A DNA stretch of 64,000 nt from Brasilonema sennae CENA114 (GCF_006968745.1 NZ_CP030118.1:1376654-1440653); one strand, 5' to 3'. Counted from the stretch's first letter, positions 54,710 to 64,000 are shown. Numbers and translations: made by a program. The notes: a model not told the origin generated them from the letters alone.

Positions 54710-55265
54710 CAGTATTGATTTCCTCAAGTAAATATCTAGTTTTTGACAACAGAATTTACAAAAACCTTCTCGTTTGTCAGGGTTTTGTATCACAAATATT
54801 TTGTCTTAAATAATAATTACTATTTCAGAAAAAGAAAAACAGATACTTATTTTACAAATCATTTTAATAAAAATGAAAACGCATAGTTCATAGAGTTATT
54901 CTATTTTCTTGTGAGGTTTTTTTGACAAACAGCAAAAAAATCTAGACGCCCGAAAGACATCGCGTAATTTTTGGATAGAAAAGATATAAACAGAGGTTTT
55001 AAAAAATGATTTATAATCACTATTTTTTTGAAAAAAGTTGTATAATTTAGTATTATAAATAAATCAACAGTGAACAGGGAAGAAGTCAGGAGGAGGCACT
55101 GCCTTGGGCGGCTCTGCCGACTTAAAGCAACTGCCGTTTATAAGTCAGAAGTCGCAATTCTTTATTTCTTCCTTCTGAATCAAAAATTGCAGAATTGCTG
55201 AATTCTTCTTCAAACGGATAACTGTTAAAATAAATTTCCCCGCGTTCCTAAATCAGGGTTAGTAA
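54710..55265. other. Intergenic, 556 bp, AT-rich
   Basis: Contains the subtilase promoter. A short GC-rich unit at about 55095-55130 (GGCACTGCCTTGGGCGGCTC) is reminiscent of the mosaic repeats elsewhere. No gene. Confidence 0.4.
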
Positions 55266-55902
55266 GTGATGTTTTTAAAATTACGAAATCAGCGACAAAA
55301 AAACCCAGACTTGTACTTAAAGACACGCTTGGCGTTTGTCCCTGCTGTTTCTTCTGCATCTTGGATGGTGGCTGGCTTCCCCTTGCTGAAACTCTTTTTG
55401 GGGAAGGGAGAGACGGTGCTAGCAATCAATGTTCGCTATGCTTTAACTGTGGTTCCTGGTTTATTTTACTTCCAGTAGTTCTAGCTTAAATAGAGCATTT
55501 TATTTTCTCTTACCAGATTCTTTTAATCCTTTGGTGTATGTGTCTTTACCTGCAACGACTTACCTTGTCCCTCAGCTTTCCAGTCGCAGGGAAATCATTC
55601 GCCTACCTGTGCTGGAGTTGCGAAATGATGCACGCCAAATCGTAAAAGTTGATTATGCGATCGCCGATCTGTGGTAGTTAAAACAGTATCAACCAGCATT
55701 TAAGGAAGAGCGTAATCTTTTACGGGAACTCGTACAACTGTTTGACCAGCAGACGAAGACTCCGGAATACGGAGTCATTGGTTTTCGGGATGGTGTTATT
55801 TTACTTCAAAAAGCTGCAACCCCCAACCCACAAGCCACAGCAGCTTGGTTAGCTTTTCGCCAACAGCTTGAGAGAGAATTAATACAAAACAGGGCAACAT
55901 AA
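55266..55902 (+). pseudogene. DUF2079-like membrane protein, truncated and frame-broken
   Basis: Fragments of a DUF2079-type protein in several frames. The first frame reads RYALTVVPGLFYF near a membrane segment. A later frame reads VSLPATTYLVPQLSSRREII, RLPVLELRNDARQIVKVDYA, a stop (TAG 55675-55677) after AIADLW, then LKQYQPAFKEERNLLRELVQ ending RELIQNRAT at 55902. The family is normally over 450 residues with many membrane helices, so most of the 5' part has been deleted. Confidence 0.8.
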
Positions 55903-56110
55903 TAAAGAGGAAAAATTAGGAACTAGGAGGGAACAAACAATTCTCCATTTTGACTTTTTCTCTAAAAGTCTCTCCACCACTACTTTTTTCTTCAGATTGT
56001 TAAGAAAAATCAAAAAAATTCCATTTTGGGACTTGTTATAGTATCAAGGCTTGTATCTTGAGATAAATGTAGAAGATTATAGATTTGTAAAGAGTTGGGC
56101 ATAGAACTAT

Positions 56111-57298
56111 ATGAAGATATTGGTGTTAAGTTGGGAGTTTCCACCGCGAATAGTTGGGGGAATTGCTCGTCATGTGGCAGAGTTATACCCGGAACTGGTC
56201 AAGCTAGGACATGAAATCCACTTGATTACACCAGAGTTCGGTCATGCACCGATGTATGAGGTAGTAGAGGGATTACGGGTTCATCGCGTGCCTGTGGCTG
56301 CTGGTAATGACTTTTTTCACTGGGTTGTTAATCTCAACCAAAGCATTGGGCATCACGGCGGTAAGTTGATGCTGGAGGAAGGACCGTTCGATATCATTCA
56401 CGCACATGATTGGCTTGTTGGGGATGCGGCGATCGCCCTCAAGCACAGCTTTCAAATCCCCCTGATTGCCACTATTCACGCAACTGAATACGGACGCTAC
56501 AACGGTGTTCACACTGATATTCAACATTATATTAATGGCAAAGAAGAACTTTTTGCTTTCAACGCTTGGCGAGTTATCGTGTGCACTGACTATATGCGGC
56601 GGGAAGTAGAACAGGCGTTACACTCTCCGTGGAACAAAATTGATGTTATCTATAACGGTATCCGACCGGAGAAAAAACAGCACCACCAAGATTTTCACGC
56701 TTTGGATTTTCGCCGCCAATTTGCCGAAGACGGTGAGAAAATTGTTTACTACGTCGGTCGCATGACCTATGAAAAAGGCGTCTCTGTACTACTGAATGCT
56801 GCTCCCAAAGTTCTAGGGCAAATGGGAGGTTATGTTAAGTTTGTGATCATCGGTGGCGGCAATACCGACCATCTCAAAAAGCAAGCTTGGGATATAGGAA
56901 TATCGAACAAGTGCTATTTTACCGGTTTTATGTCTGATGACTACTTAGATAAATTTCAAACCGTTGCTGACTGTGCTGTTTTTCCTAGCTTGTATGAACC
57001 CTTTGGTATTGTTGCATTAGAAAGCTTTGCCTCTCGCGTTCCTGTTGTAGTTTCTGATACAGGTGGTTTTCCAGAAGTGGTGCAACATACCAAAACAGGC
57101 ATAGTTACGTATACCAATAACCCAGATTCCTTGGCTTGGGGTATCCTGGAAGTGTTGAAAAATCCAGGTTATCGGCAATGGCTAATTGATAACGCTTATG
57201 AAGATTTAGACAGACGCTTCAGTTGGTCTAAATTAGCCAAGCAAACTGAGGATGTGTACAAGCGGGTGATGCAAGAGCGATCGCAAGTCGTTTGGTAA
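56111..57298 (+). CDS. Glycosyltransferase family 4 (glycogen-synthase-like N-terminus)
   Basis: A 395-residue GT-B enzyme. Start VLSWEFPPRIVGGIARHVAE, IIHAHDWLVGDAAIALKHSF, IATIHATEYGRYNG; donor site YYVGRMTYEKGVSVLLNAAP, FPSLYEPFGIVALESFASRV, VVSDTGGFPEVVQH. Widespread in cyanobacteria; substrate not known. ATG 56111. A terminator-like hairpin follows at 57335. Confidence 0.93.
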   Translation: MKILVLSWEFPPRIVGGIARHVAELYPELVKLGHEIHLITPEFGHAPMYEVVEGLRVHRVPVAAGNDFFHWVVNLNQSIGHHGGKLMLEEGPFDIIHAHDWLVGDAAIALKHSFQIPLIATIHATEYGRYNGVHTDIQHYINGKEELFAFNAWRVIVCTDYMRREVEQALHSPWNKIDVIYNGIRPEKKQHHQDFHALDFRRQFAEDGEKIVYYVGRMTYEKGVSVLLNAAPKVLGQMGGYVKFVIIGGGNTDHLKKQAWDIGISNKCYFTGFMSDDYLDKFQTVADCAVFPSLYEPFGIVALESFASRVPVVVSDTGGFPEVVQHTKTGIVTYTNNPDSLAWGILEVLKNPGYRQWLIDNAYEDLDRRFSWSKLAKQTEDVYKRVMQERSQVVW

Positions 57299-57334
57299 TA
57301 ATCGCTGCTCATTTAAAATTCTACAATTGCCCGA

Positions 57335-57364
57335 AGACCCGATCTTGCTAGCAAGGTTGGGTCT
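57335..57364 (+). terminator. Terminator-like near-palindrome
   Basis: AGACCCGATCTTGC pairs with GCAAGGTTGGGTCT over a 2-base centre (57335-57364), with two G-U pairs and one mismatch. ACTCTTAAG follows, so the T-run is weak. About 35 bases past the glycosyltransferase stop. Confidence 0.55.
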
Positions 57365-57517
57365 ACTCTTAAGTTATGCGCAATTAAGCAGACATAATAT
57401 AGCAGTCCTAAAGGTATAAATCCTTTGTGCTAGTTGCTAGAGCAAAATATAGATTTATCTCCACTGGAAATATAGTTTTGAAGAACATCTAAAATAGAAA
57501 TATATCAAGCAGACACT

Positions 57518-58852
57518 ATGAAAAAACTTAGATTCTTTAAGTTAAAAAACTTAACTATAGCAATGCTGACGTCTTTTGCAGTATTGTTCCTTCTCTGGTT
57601 AATTTATCCATTACCTAAAACCCTAGCAAAACCTGAGACAAAAGTTTTTGAACAAGTCTGGCAAACTGTTAACGAAAACTTTTATGACCCCAAACTTAAC
57701 GGAGTGGACTGGAAAGCAATACGGCAAAAGTATGAACCTCAAGTAGCGCGAACCAAGTCTATTCAAGAAGCTGCTCCTGTCATCAATCAGATGCTTTCTG
57801 AATTGCGAACTTCTCACACCCGCTTCTACACTCAAGATGAGCCAGCATACTACCAGCTTTTAGGGATTTTTCAGGCAAATAACCCTGATTTCCAGAAAGA
57901 ATTAAAAAAGTTTTTCCCGAAAGGTAAGATTGAGTACAGTGGAATTGGTGCATTCACCAAAGACATTAACGGTAAAACTTTTATTAGTGCCATTTTAGAT
58001 GCAAGTCCGGCTGCAAAAGCTGGGTTAAAAGTGGGTGATCAATTATTGAGCGTGGAAGGTGGTCCTTATCAACCGATAAAATCTTTTGCAGGCAAAGCAA
58101 ATCAAAAAGTCACTTTGTTGATTCAAAGAAAGCCTGATGCCAACAGCCAAGAAAACATTGCTGTGACTCCCAAAATCTATGACGCAGCCTCTATGTTTTT
58201 GGAAGCACAACAAGCCAGTACTCAGGTTATTCAACGCAACGGTAAGAAAATCGGCTACGTTCATATTTGGTCAAACGCCGCTGATCCAGACCAGGAGAAA
58301 CTTCGAGGAGATTTAATCTACGGTCGCTTGAGAAATGCAGAAGCGTTGGTTTTGGATTTACGAGATGGCTGGGGTGGAGGAGATATCGGTTATCTCAACA
58401 TCTTCACTGCAAAGGAAGGTCCAAGCATAACTAGTATCCCCCGTAATGGGAGAAGATATACTTCTATTTCTCAATGGAAAAAGCCTGTCGTTATGGTGAT
58501 AAATGAGGGAAGCAGAAGTAGTAAAGAAATTTTGGCTTATGGTTTCAAGCAACATAAAATAGGACCTGTGATTGGTTCTAAAACAACAGGAGCAGTGGTT
58601 GCTGGTCGTCCTTTTCTGATGTCTGATGGTAGCTTCGTTTATTTAGCAGTTTCAAATGTGTTTCTCAACGAAACACAACGGTTGGAAGGTAAAGGAGTTG
58701 CACCTGATATTAACGTTCCATTTTCATTGGAATATGCTCAAGCTGCAGATCCGCAAAAAGAACGAGCTATAGAAGCTATGTTGGAAGCACTCAACAGCAA
58801 GGCAGCTATGCTCAACACAGAAGCCAGAAGGGAAGAGGGTTTCAATGATTGA
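57518..58852 (+). CDS. S41-family peptidase (tricorn-like active site), exported
   Basis: A 444-residue protein with a signal anchor (NLTIAMLTSFAVLFLLWLIY). A helical N-domain (FEQVWQTVNENFYDPKLNGV, LRTSHTRFYTQDEP) precedes a PDZ domain (AILDASPAAKAGLKVGDQLL) and the S41 core (AEALVLDLRDGWGGGDIGYL, VINEGSRSSKEILAYGF, IGSKTTGAVVAGR). The nucleophile Ser is in SRSSKE. At the position where CtpA-type enzymes have the general-base Lys (TFGK) there is Ala (TTGA), so catalysis probably follows the tricorn/S41B pattern with His in SHTRF. Likely periplasmic or thylakoid-lumenal. Confidence 0.88.
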   Translation: MKKLRFFKLKNLTIAMLTSFAVLFLLWLIYPLPKTLAKPETKVFEQVWQTVNENFYDPKLNGVDWKAIRQKYEPQVARTKSIQEAAPVINQMLSELRTSHTRFYTQDEPAYYQLLGIFQANNPDFQKELKKFFPKGKIEYSGIGAFTKDINGKTFISAILDASPAAKAGLKVGDQLLSVEGGPYQPIKSFAGKANQKVTLLIQRKPDANSQENIAVTPKIYDAASMFLEAQQASTQVIQRNGKKIGYVHIWSNAADPDQEKLRGDLIYGRLRNAEALVLDLRDGWGGGDIGYLNIFTAKEGPSITSIPRNGRRYTSISQWKKPVVMVINEGSRSSKEILAYGFKQHKIGPVIGSKTTGAVVAGRPFLMSDGSFVYLAVSNVFLNETQRLEGKGVAPDINVPFSLEYAQAADPQKERAIEAMLEALNSKAAMLNTEARREEGFND

Positions 58853-58992
58853 CTAAACCATAATAAGGCTGCAAATTAAAAGCGCGACAGCTTAGCACTG
58901 CTAATAAATCATTCGCTATTTGCCCTGCATATTTGCTCAGAGCTAAACAATGTAGAATTAAACAATAACCAACCCTGACATCATTGCTAACA

Positions 58993-59712
58993 ATGACAAA
59001 TTTGCGTCCAATCTTACGGTATTTTGATGATGGAAAGGGCAGAGCTGAACTTCCACGCCTGATCTTCATTTATGGTAGTGTTCTATTTGAAGATAGAACA
59101 GTATCGTTTGAGGAATATGGACGGATGCGGGAGAGTGGGGAACTCGCCTTCGACCAGTTACCTACCCTTGAAGTTGGTAACACCATAATAGGTCAATCAT
59201 GCGCGATCGCTCGGTATGCTGCAAAACAAGCAGGATTATACCCATTAGACAGTGTGCAGGCAGCCATATCAGACATGGTGGTCGATGCATGGAGAGATCT
59301 GCTAGACCTTTTGTACGGATGCTATGTTGATCGGATTGTGCAGAATAATCGCTTAATCATGAAAATGAGGGATGCATCGGTAAAAGTGGAGCGTCTGTGT
59401 GAGTACTTCGCCGTAACTGTGCCGATGCACTTCAAAAGGTTTGAGCAGATGATTGGGAGCAACCAAGGCTCTCCATTTCTTGTTGGTCCATCACTAACAT
59501 GGGCTGATTTAGCAGTGTTTGATATTCTATCTACATTGGATGAAACTGCAAAACTTTGGACAACTCCATCATTTTTTTACATACCAGAGCCGCATGGACC
59601 GTTACGACCCCCAAAAGAACTACTTAAGCCATATCCGAAGCTTAATGCGCTACATTTGATCATAAGTAAAACACCTTCGATCGCAGCTTGGCTTCAAACT
59701 CATTCATATTAA
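58993..59712 (+). CDS. Glutathione S-transferase (sigma-like)
   Basis: A 239-residue GST. Thioredoxin-fold half with LRYFDDGKGRAELPRLIFIY (Tyr catalytic region), QLPTLEVGNTIIGQSCAIAR and the helical half GPSLTWADLAVFDILSTLDE. A proline-rich insert (PEPHGPLRPPKELLKPYPKL) near the end is unusual. Start ATG 58993, with TTG 58984 as alternative. Substrate unknown. Confidence 0.86.
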   Translation: MTNLRPILRYFDDGKGRAELPRLIFIYGSVLFEDRTVSFEEYGRMRESGELAFDQLPTLEVGNTIIGQSCAIARYAAKQAGLYPLDSVQAAISDMVVDAWRDLLDLLYGCYVDRIVQNNRLIMKMRDASVKVERLCEYFAVTVPMHFKRFEQMIGSNQGSPFLVGPSLTWADLAVFDILSTLDETAKLWTTPSFFYIPEPHGPLRPPKELLKPYPKLNALHLIISKTPSIAAWLQTHSY

Positions 59713-59746
59713 ATCAACGGCTCTAGAGCGCGCCTGACTAGTACAT

Positions 59747-60913
59747 TTACACAGTTAAAGCCTGCTTGCGTAAACTTTGAATCGTAGAAATCGTATGTTC
59801 TGCAACTTTGTCAATTTCCTCAATTGTGTTGAAGCGTCCTATACCAAAGCGTATCGACGCATAAGCCTGTTGTTCCGAGTGTCCCAATGCCATGAGAACA
59901 TGAGAAGGTGCAGTTGTGACTGAGGAGCAAGCAGAACCAGAAGACACCGCCATCACTGGTTGTAATCCTAACAACAGTGCAGATCCATCTACCCCCTCAA
60001 TGCTGATACTTAAATTTCCTGAGAGTCGCTGCGTAGGATGTCCGTTCAGATGAATTCCTTCTAATTGAGAAATTTTTTCCCACAATCTTTGTCTTAACTG
60101 TGTCAGGCGTTGGCTTTCTGTGGCTTGTTCTTCTAAAGCAATCTCAACCGCCTTACCAAATCCTACGATTTGCGGTGTATACAAAGTGCCAGAACGCATT
60201 CCCCGTTCATGTCCACCACCATGCTGTTGAGGAGCAAGTTGGACTCTGGGATTGCGGCGACGGACATATAATGCACCAATACCCTTGGGGCCGTAGACTT
60301 TATGTGCTGTTAGCGACATTAAGTCAATTTTCATCGCCTGCACATCAAGAGGGATTTTACCAATAGCTTGCGCTGCGTCGGTGTGGAAAAGGACATTTCG
60401 TTCTCGACACATTGCACCAATTTCTGCTAATGGTTGCAAAACCCCAATTTCGTTATTCGCAGCCATCACCGAAACAAGAATTGTCTCAGGACGAAAAGCT
60501 TTTTCTAACTCAGTTAAATCAAGCAGTCCATCTTTTTGGACTGGAAGGATTGTGATTTCAAAACCAAGAGTTTTTAAATACTTGCAAGGGTCAAGAACTG
60601 CACTGTGTTCTGTTGCAACAGTAATAATATGCTGTCCTTTTTGAAAATAGGCTTCTGCAACACCTTTGATAGCTAAATTATTCGCTTCTGTCGCACCACT
60701 GGTGAAGACAATTTCTTCTGGTGTGGCGTTGATTGCTGCTGCAAGAATTTCTCGTGTTTGCTTGACAGCAGCTTCTGCTTCCCAGCCGTAAAGGTGATTG
60801 ATGCTGGAGGGGTTACCAAAGTGTTCGGTAAAGTAGGGTAGCATTGCTGCTACTACCCGTTCATCAACAGGTGTGGTAGCGTGAGAGTCGAGGTAGATAG
60901 GGCGACTAGACAT
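59747..60913 (-). CDS. Cysteine desulfurase (IscS/NifS family)
   Basis: A 388-residue PLP enzyme releasing sulfur from cysteine for Fe-S cluster and thio-cofactor synthesis. YLDSHATTPVDERVVAAMLP start, GATEANNLAIKGV, TEHSAVLDP, the PLP Lys in SLTAHKVYGPKGIGALYVR, and the catalytic Cys in SSGSACSS with the short loop of NifS/IscS type. Cyanobacteria carry several paralogues, so the specific role is open. Start ATG 60913, with 60922 as alternative. Confidence 0.94.
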   Translation of the reverse strand: MSSRPIYLDSHATTPVDERVVAAMLPYFTEHFGNPSSINHLYGWEAEAAVKQTREILAAAINATPEEIVFTSGATEANNLAIKGVAEAYFQKGQHIITVATEHSAVLDPCKYLKTLGFEITILPVQKDGLLDLTELEKAFRPETILVSVMAANNEIGVLQPLAEIGAMCRERNVLFHTDAAQAIGKIPLDVQAMKIDLMSLTAHKVYGPKGIGALYVRRRNPRVQLAPQQHGGGHERGMRSGTLYTPQIVGFGKAVEIALEEQATESQRLTQLRQRLWEKISQLEGIHLNGHPTQRLSGNLSISIEGVDGSALLLGLQPVMAVSSGSACSSVTTAPSHVLMALGHSEQQAYASIRFGIGRFNTIEEIDKVAEHTISTIQSLRKQALTV

Positions 60914-61284
60914 AGTTATCAAATTAAAATTGTACCCAGTTTCTTTAATATAGTGAGAACTTTATATAATTCATTTTCGCGTCTCAAAAGTGTAAATTGG
61001 TCAGAGAAAGCATACTCTGGCTGATTTACCCTAGTAAGTTTCAGAAAAATAAAATCACTACCATTCATGACTACTCCCTTCCCGGTGCAAGATTACCTAT
61101 GTTCTTTTTGATTTTCTTGGCGTCCTTGGCGTCTTGGCGGTTCGTTAAATTAGATATTCTTCTGGCGGAAAGGGAGTAATCCAAATAAAGGTTTTTCTAA
61201 GTGAGGATTAGCTAGCATATAAGCGAGTGTCTAGCCGCGACTTTAGTCGTTCGGCAATCTTATACCTGCAACGCCTGATACACA
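60914..61284. other. 371-bp divergent intergenic region
   Basis: A short tandem repeat (TTGGCGTCC/TTGGCGTC/TTGGCGG) lies at 61116-61140. Otherwise AT-rich with no gene. It holds the promoters of the desulfurase and the FAD protein. Confidence 0.5.
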
Positions 61285-62139
61285 ATGACTAAAGATATGC
61301 GACGCGACTTTGCCAACCGCGATGAGTTGGTAGCCTACCTCCGCAAACAATTTCCCAAAGCCACAGAACGGGATGATCACATCAGCGAAACTGTGGGCGG
61401 ACGCAAAGCTGCTGTTGAGACACTACAAAAAGTAGATCCAGCACGCTACGCGAAAACACGTAACTTTTTCACAGGTGCTGTGACGCGATTATCTCCCTAT
61501 ATTCGCTATGGCGTCCTTAGCTTGCGAGAAATTCGGGATGATGTCCTTGGGCGCGTCAAACACCAAGACGATGCAACTAAACTCGTTAATGAGTTGGGTT
61601 GGCGTGACTACTGGCAAAGGCTTTATGTGAAGCTGGGCGATAAGATCTGGAAAGACGAAGAAGAATACAAAACTGGCTACACTATCGCTGAATATGCCCC
61701 AAAATTACCTGGTGATATCAAACAAGGCACCACAGGACGAGTGTGCATCGACAGCTTCAGTCAGGATTTACGAGAAACTGGATACTTGCACAATCATGCA
61801 CGAATGTGGATGGCAGCTTATATCATCCATTGGCGACGCATTCGTTGGCAAGCGGGGGCAAAATGGTTTCTGGAACATCTTCTAGATGGTGATCCAGCAA
61901 GCAATAATATGTCATGGCAGTGGGTAGCCAGCACTTTTAGCCACAAACCTTATTTTTTCAACCGCGAAAACCTGGAACGCTACACCGAAGGCGTTTATTG
62001 TCGAAAATGTCCTTTGTATGGAAAGTGTGACTTTGAAGGAAGTTATGAAGAACTAGAAACGCGACTGTTTCCTAAAGGGGAATTTACCAAACAACCTAAC
62101 AGCCAAAGTTGGCAGAAAGGAAAGAAAAGTAAAAGGTAA
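61285..62139 (+). CDS. Stand-alone FAD-binding domain of the photolyase/cryptochrome family
   Basis: A 284-residue protein corresponding to the C-terminal, FAD-binding half of photolyases, with no alpha/beta antenna domain before it. TRLSPYIRYGVLSLREI, NELGWRDYWQRLYVKLGDKI, TGYLHNHARMWMAAYIIHWR (FAD and substrate region), DGDPASNNMSWQWVASTFSH. A C-terminal cysteine group (CRKCPLYGKC) lies just before the basic tail and may bind metal. Repair activity is uncertain. Related stand-alone proteins occur in cyanobacteria. Start ATG 61285; MRRDFA five codons on is an alternative. Confidence 0.84.
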   Translation: MTKDMRRDFANRDELVAYLRKQFPKATERDDHISETVGGRKAAVETLQKVDPARYAKTRNFFTGAVTRLSPYIRYGVLSLREIRDDVLGRVKHQDDATKLVNELGWRDYWQRLYVKLGDKIWKDEEEYKTGYTIAEYAPKLPGDIKQGTTGRVCIDSFSQDLRETGYLHNHARMWMAAYIIHWRRIRWQAGAKWFLEHLLDGDPASNNMSWQWVASTFSHKPYFFNRENLERYTEGVYCRKCPLYGKCDFEGSYEELETRLFPKGEFTKQPNSQSWQKGKKSKR

Positions 62140-62151
62140 ATTAAAGCTGAA

Positions 62152-63405
62152 TCACGGATTTAAAAAGTCTAAATGTTCACCTGGCAAGAAACGCAACTTT
62201 TCTAAAGAACCTTGCATTTTTACTTTGCCGCGATCTAACAGTACAATCCAATCGGCACGCTCAATAACTCTTGGGCGGTGACTGACTAGAATTGTCGTTT
62301 TTCCTTGCCTGTAAAACAACAGCTTTTCTAGGACTTGTGCCTCACTGACAGGGTCGAGTCCGCCGGTTGATTCATCTAAAATTAGCACAGGTGGATTGTT
62401 GACGATGGCGCGTGCTATAGCTAAACGTTGTCTTTGTCCACCAGAAAGATTGGCTCCAAATTCTCCTAAAACGGTTTGATATTTTTCGGGTAGCTTGCTG
62501 ATAAAATCGTCTGCTTCAGCAATTTGACAAGCTCTAACAATTCGTTCAAAACTAACATTAGGAGAACCTAGCCGGAAGTTTTCAATAATAGATCGACTCC
62601 AAAAGTGAGCGTCTTGGGGAACAAGTACAACTTGTTGTCGCAGACATTCTAAAGAAAGGTCTTGCAGGTTGTACATACCAATGCGAATATTTCCAGATTT
62701 CGTTTGATATAAACCAGCAATCACTTTTGCTAGCGTACTTTTACCACATCCCGATTCGCCAATTAGGGCAATGACCTTACCACCAGAAATTGTTAGAGAA
62801 AAATTCTCTAGTAATTCCATTCTACCAGGATAATGAAAGTTCAGCTCCTCACAAACTATCTCTGCATTTTCAGGAATGTTAACCCAAGCTTTTTTCTCAT
62901 CACCTAAGGTTTCTGGTGTAGCTTTGACAATTTCTTCTAGTCTGGAAGTTGCTGTCTGTACGCGAGTTAAATCATCTACAAAATCAATCAAAAAATCAAA
63001 TAAAGAAATCACATTACGATTCAGACTCATGAATGCTAGCAATTGACCTATACTTAATTCTTTACTAATAACCAGGTTGCTGCCGATCCAGAGTAAGACT
63101 GCACCGCCAATTTCAGAAACCCATCTAGAAAATTGTTGATTGATAATGTCAATTTTCATAGTGGTAAATGCTAGGTTGGCTAGACGACTAAATCTAATTT
63201 GTAATTCTTCCCAAAATTGAGGAGCTGCTGTCGTTGTTTTTAATGTTAATGCGCCCTTAAATGTTTCTACTAATAAACCTTGGTTTTCTGTTTCCAAAAT
63301 TATGAGATTACGAGTTTTTTGCTGTAGTGTTGGAAGAAAAACAATCGTAGATAAAGTCATCAATCCAGCCATAAAAGTGGCTATGATAGTTAGCTTCCAA
63401 CTATA
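62152..63405 (-). pseudogene. ABC exporter (permease-ATPase), 5'-truncated
   Basis: A frame of 458 codons to 63528, of which the homologous part ends at about 63405. Membrane segments (LTIIATFMAGLMTLSTIVFL) and an intact ATPase: Walker A GESGCGKSTLAKVIAG, Q-loop VPQDAHFW, signature LSGGQRQRLAIARAI, Walker B VLILDEST. A normal exporter of this type starts 250 or more residues earlier with further helices and often a C39 peptidase domain. The first 41 residues of the frame (ANIEVYITSSGSELGTVD and on) are antisense to a divergent HlyD-like gene, so they are accidental. I infer an inversion or deletion has removed the 5' end. Confidence 0.78.
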
Positions 63406-63407
63406 GG

Positions 63408-64000
63408 AGTCGTAAACAGCATTTTGGTGAAAGAAAATCAGATTGTTGACAAAGGTCAGGAGATAGCCACTATCGACAGTTCCCAACTCCGAACCAGAAG
63501 AAGTAATATAGACCTCAATATTCGCCAAAATAAGTTAAAACTTGCCCAAATTGATGCCCAGATGAAGGCGCTACAAACTCAAATCACGGCTGAGTCCAAT
63601 TTGATGCGACGGGCGATCGCATCTGCTGAAGCTGAACTCAGTCGCAGTCAACGGGAATATCGAGACAGACAACTTATCACTCAAGCCCAAGTGCAAGAAG
63701 CCTCAGCGGCTTTGGAGTTAGCAAAAGAAGAAATGAAGCGATATCAACAGCTAGGAAACACAGGGGCGATTTCCCAGTTACAAATTAAGGAGAAAGAACA
63801 ATCCTTCAAAGCTGCCCAAGCGAGATTCCAAGGCGCCACACCGGGGCTTAATCCCAGTAAATCTGCAGTAACGATCGCACAAGAAAGTATTGCCCAACAA
63901 ACGGCAAGGGGTCAGTCTACCCTTGCTGGATTGAACAAAGAAAAAGAAAGCTTGCTTCAGCGTCGGATTGAAATTGAAAATCAAATTAGCCGTGACTATC
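63408..64000 (+). pseudogene. HlyD-like adaptor, 5'-truncated, continuing past the window
   Basis: A plus-strand frame without a good start begins near 63408. It reads the lipoyl half GVVNSILVKENQIVDKGQEI (note ATIDSSQL next) and then long coiled-coil arms (NIRQNKLKLAQIDAQMKALQ, RSQREYRDRQLITQAQVQEA, REIQLKEKEQ-like QLQIKEKEQSFKAAQARFQG). A complete HlyD would have 80 or more residues and a membrane helix before the lipoyl half. It is back to back with the truncated ABC gene at about 63405. An alternative is that GTG 63429 starts a short version. Confidence 0.72.

Noticed and set aside
63406..63528. First 41 residues of the ABC frame as a true N-terminus
   Set aside because: They are the antisense of a HlyD-like coding region and lack membrane or signal features.

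Overview
The window looks like the chromosome of a filamentous, probably heterocyst-forming (Nostocales-type) cyanobacterium that makes phycoerythrin. The evidence is a complete cpeC-D-E-S-T-R gene set, phycobilin lyase-like and phycobiliprotein-like genes, biliverdin reductase, plant-type ferredoxins, many GCGATCGC (HIP1) octamers, heptamer tandem repeats and mosaic intergenic repeats. I saw no rRNA, tRNA or CRISPR array.

Layout. 1-1586: 5' part of a group II intron on the minus strand. 2007-5542: two-gene module of a CHAT protease and a membrane protein. 5872-7347: duplicated ferredoxin genes, the second carrying a 91-bp MITE. 7625-9513: bvdR and map. 9565-15128: accessory zone with tnpB, a divergent small ORF and a 36-bp palindrome, a MazEF-like pair, a duplicated map 3' end, a decayed cluster of exported or membrane proteins, and an antitoxin. 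15118-17745: a VapC-like PIN toxin gene split by a second, complete group II intron. 17998-20693: a DUF29 gene, then a TetR/recombinase-fold fusion regulator facing a desC-type desaturase across two operator-like palindromes. 20700-23362: exopolysaccharide genes (acetyltransferase and two glycosyltransferases). 23721-28858: a hypothetical gene, cobU, an IS630-type element with a frameshifted transposase, and a kinase-like protein lacking the phosphoacceptor His.

28916-45857 is the light-harvesting core. It holds HEAT-repeat lyase-like genes, a DUF3598 gene with an in-frame palindromic insertion, an orphan phycobiliprotein-like gene, a CpcM-like methyltransferase, DUF2656 and ankyrin genes, then cpeC, cpeD, cpeE (rod linkers), cpeS, cpeT (lyases) and cpeR (activator). 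An AraC/aldo-keto reductase/SDR module sits inside it. The structural genes cpeBA are not in the window. The spacers inside the cpe cluster are long (about 420-580 bp) and partly filled with repeats, except cpeT-cpeR.

45901-64000: alcohol dehydrogenase, glycosyltransferases, xthA, an atypical SDR, an HlyD adaptor converging on a secreted subtilase, a DUF2079 pseudogene, an S41 peptidase, a GST, a cysteine desulfurase and a stand-alone photolyase FAD domain. At the right edge a 5'-truncated ABC exporter meets a divergent 5'-truncated HlyD gene, which suggests an inversion or deletion junction.

The strongest leads are the intron within the PIN toxin active-site motif, the in-frame hairpin cassette in the DUF3598 gene, the paired operators of the TetR/recombinase fusion, the CHAT/membrane pair, the MITE with clean target duplication, and the ABC/HlyD junction. 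All assignments come from reading the sequence and remembered family features; no database search was run.
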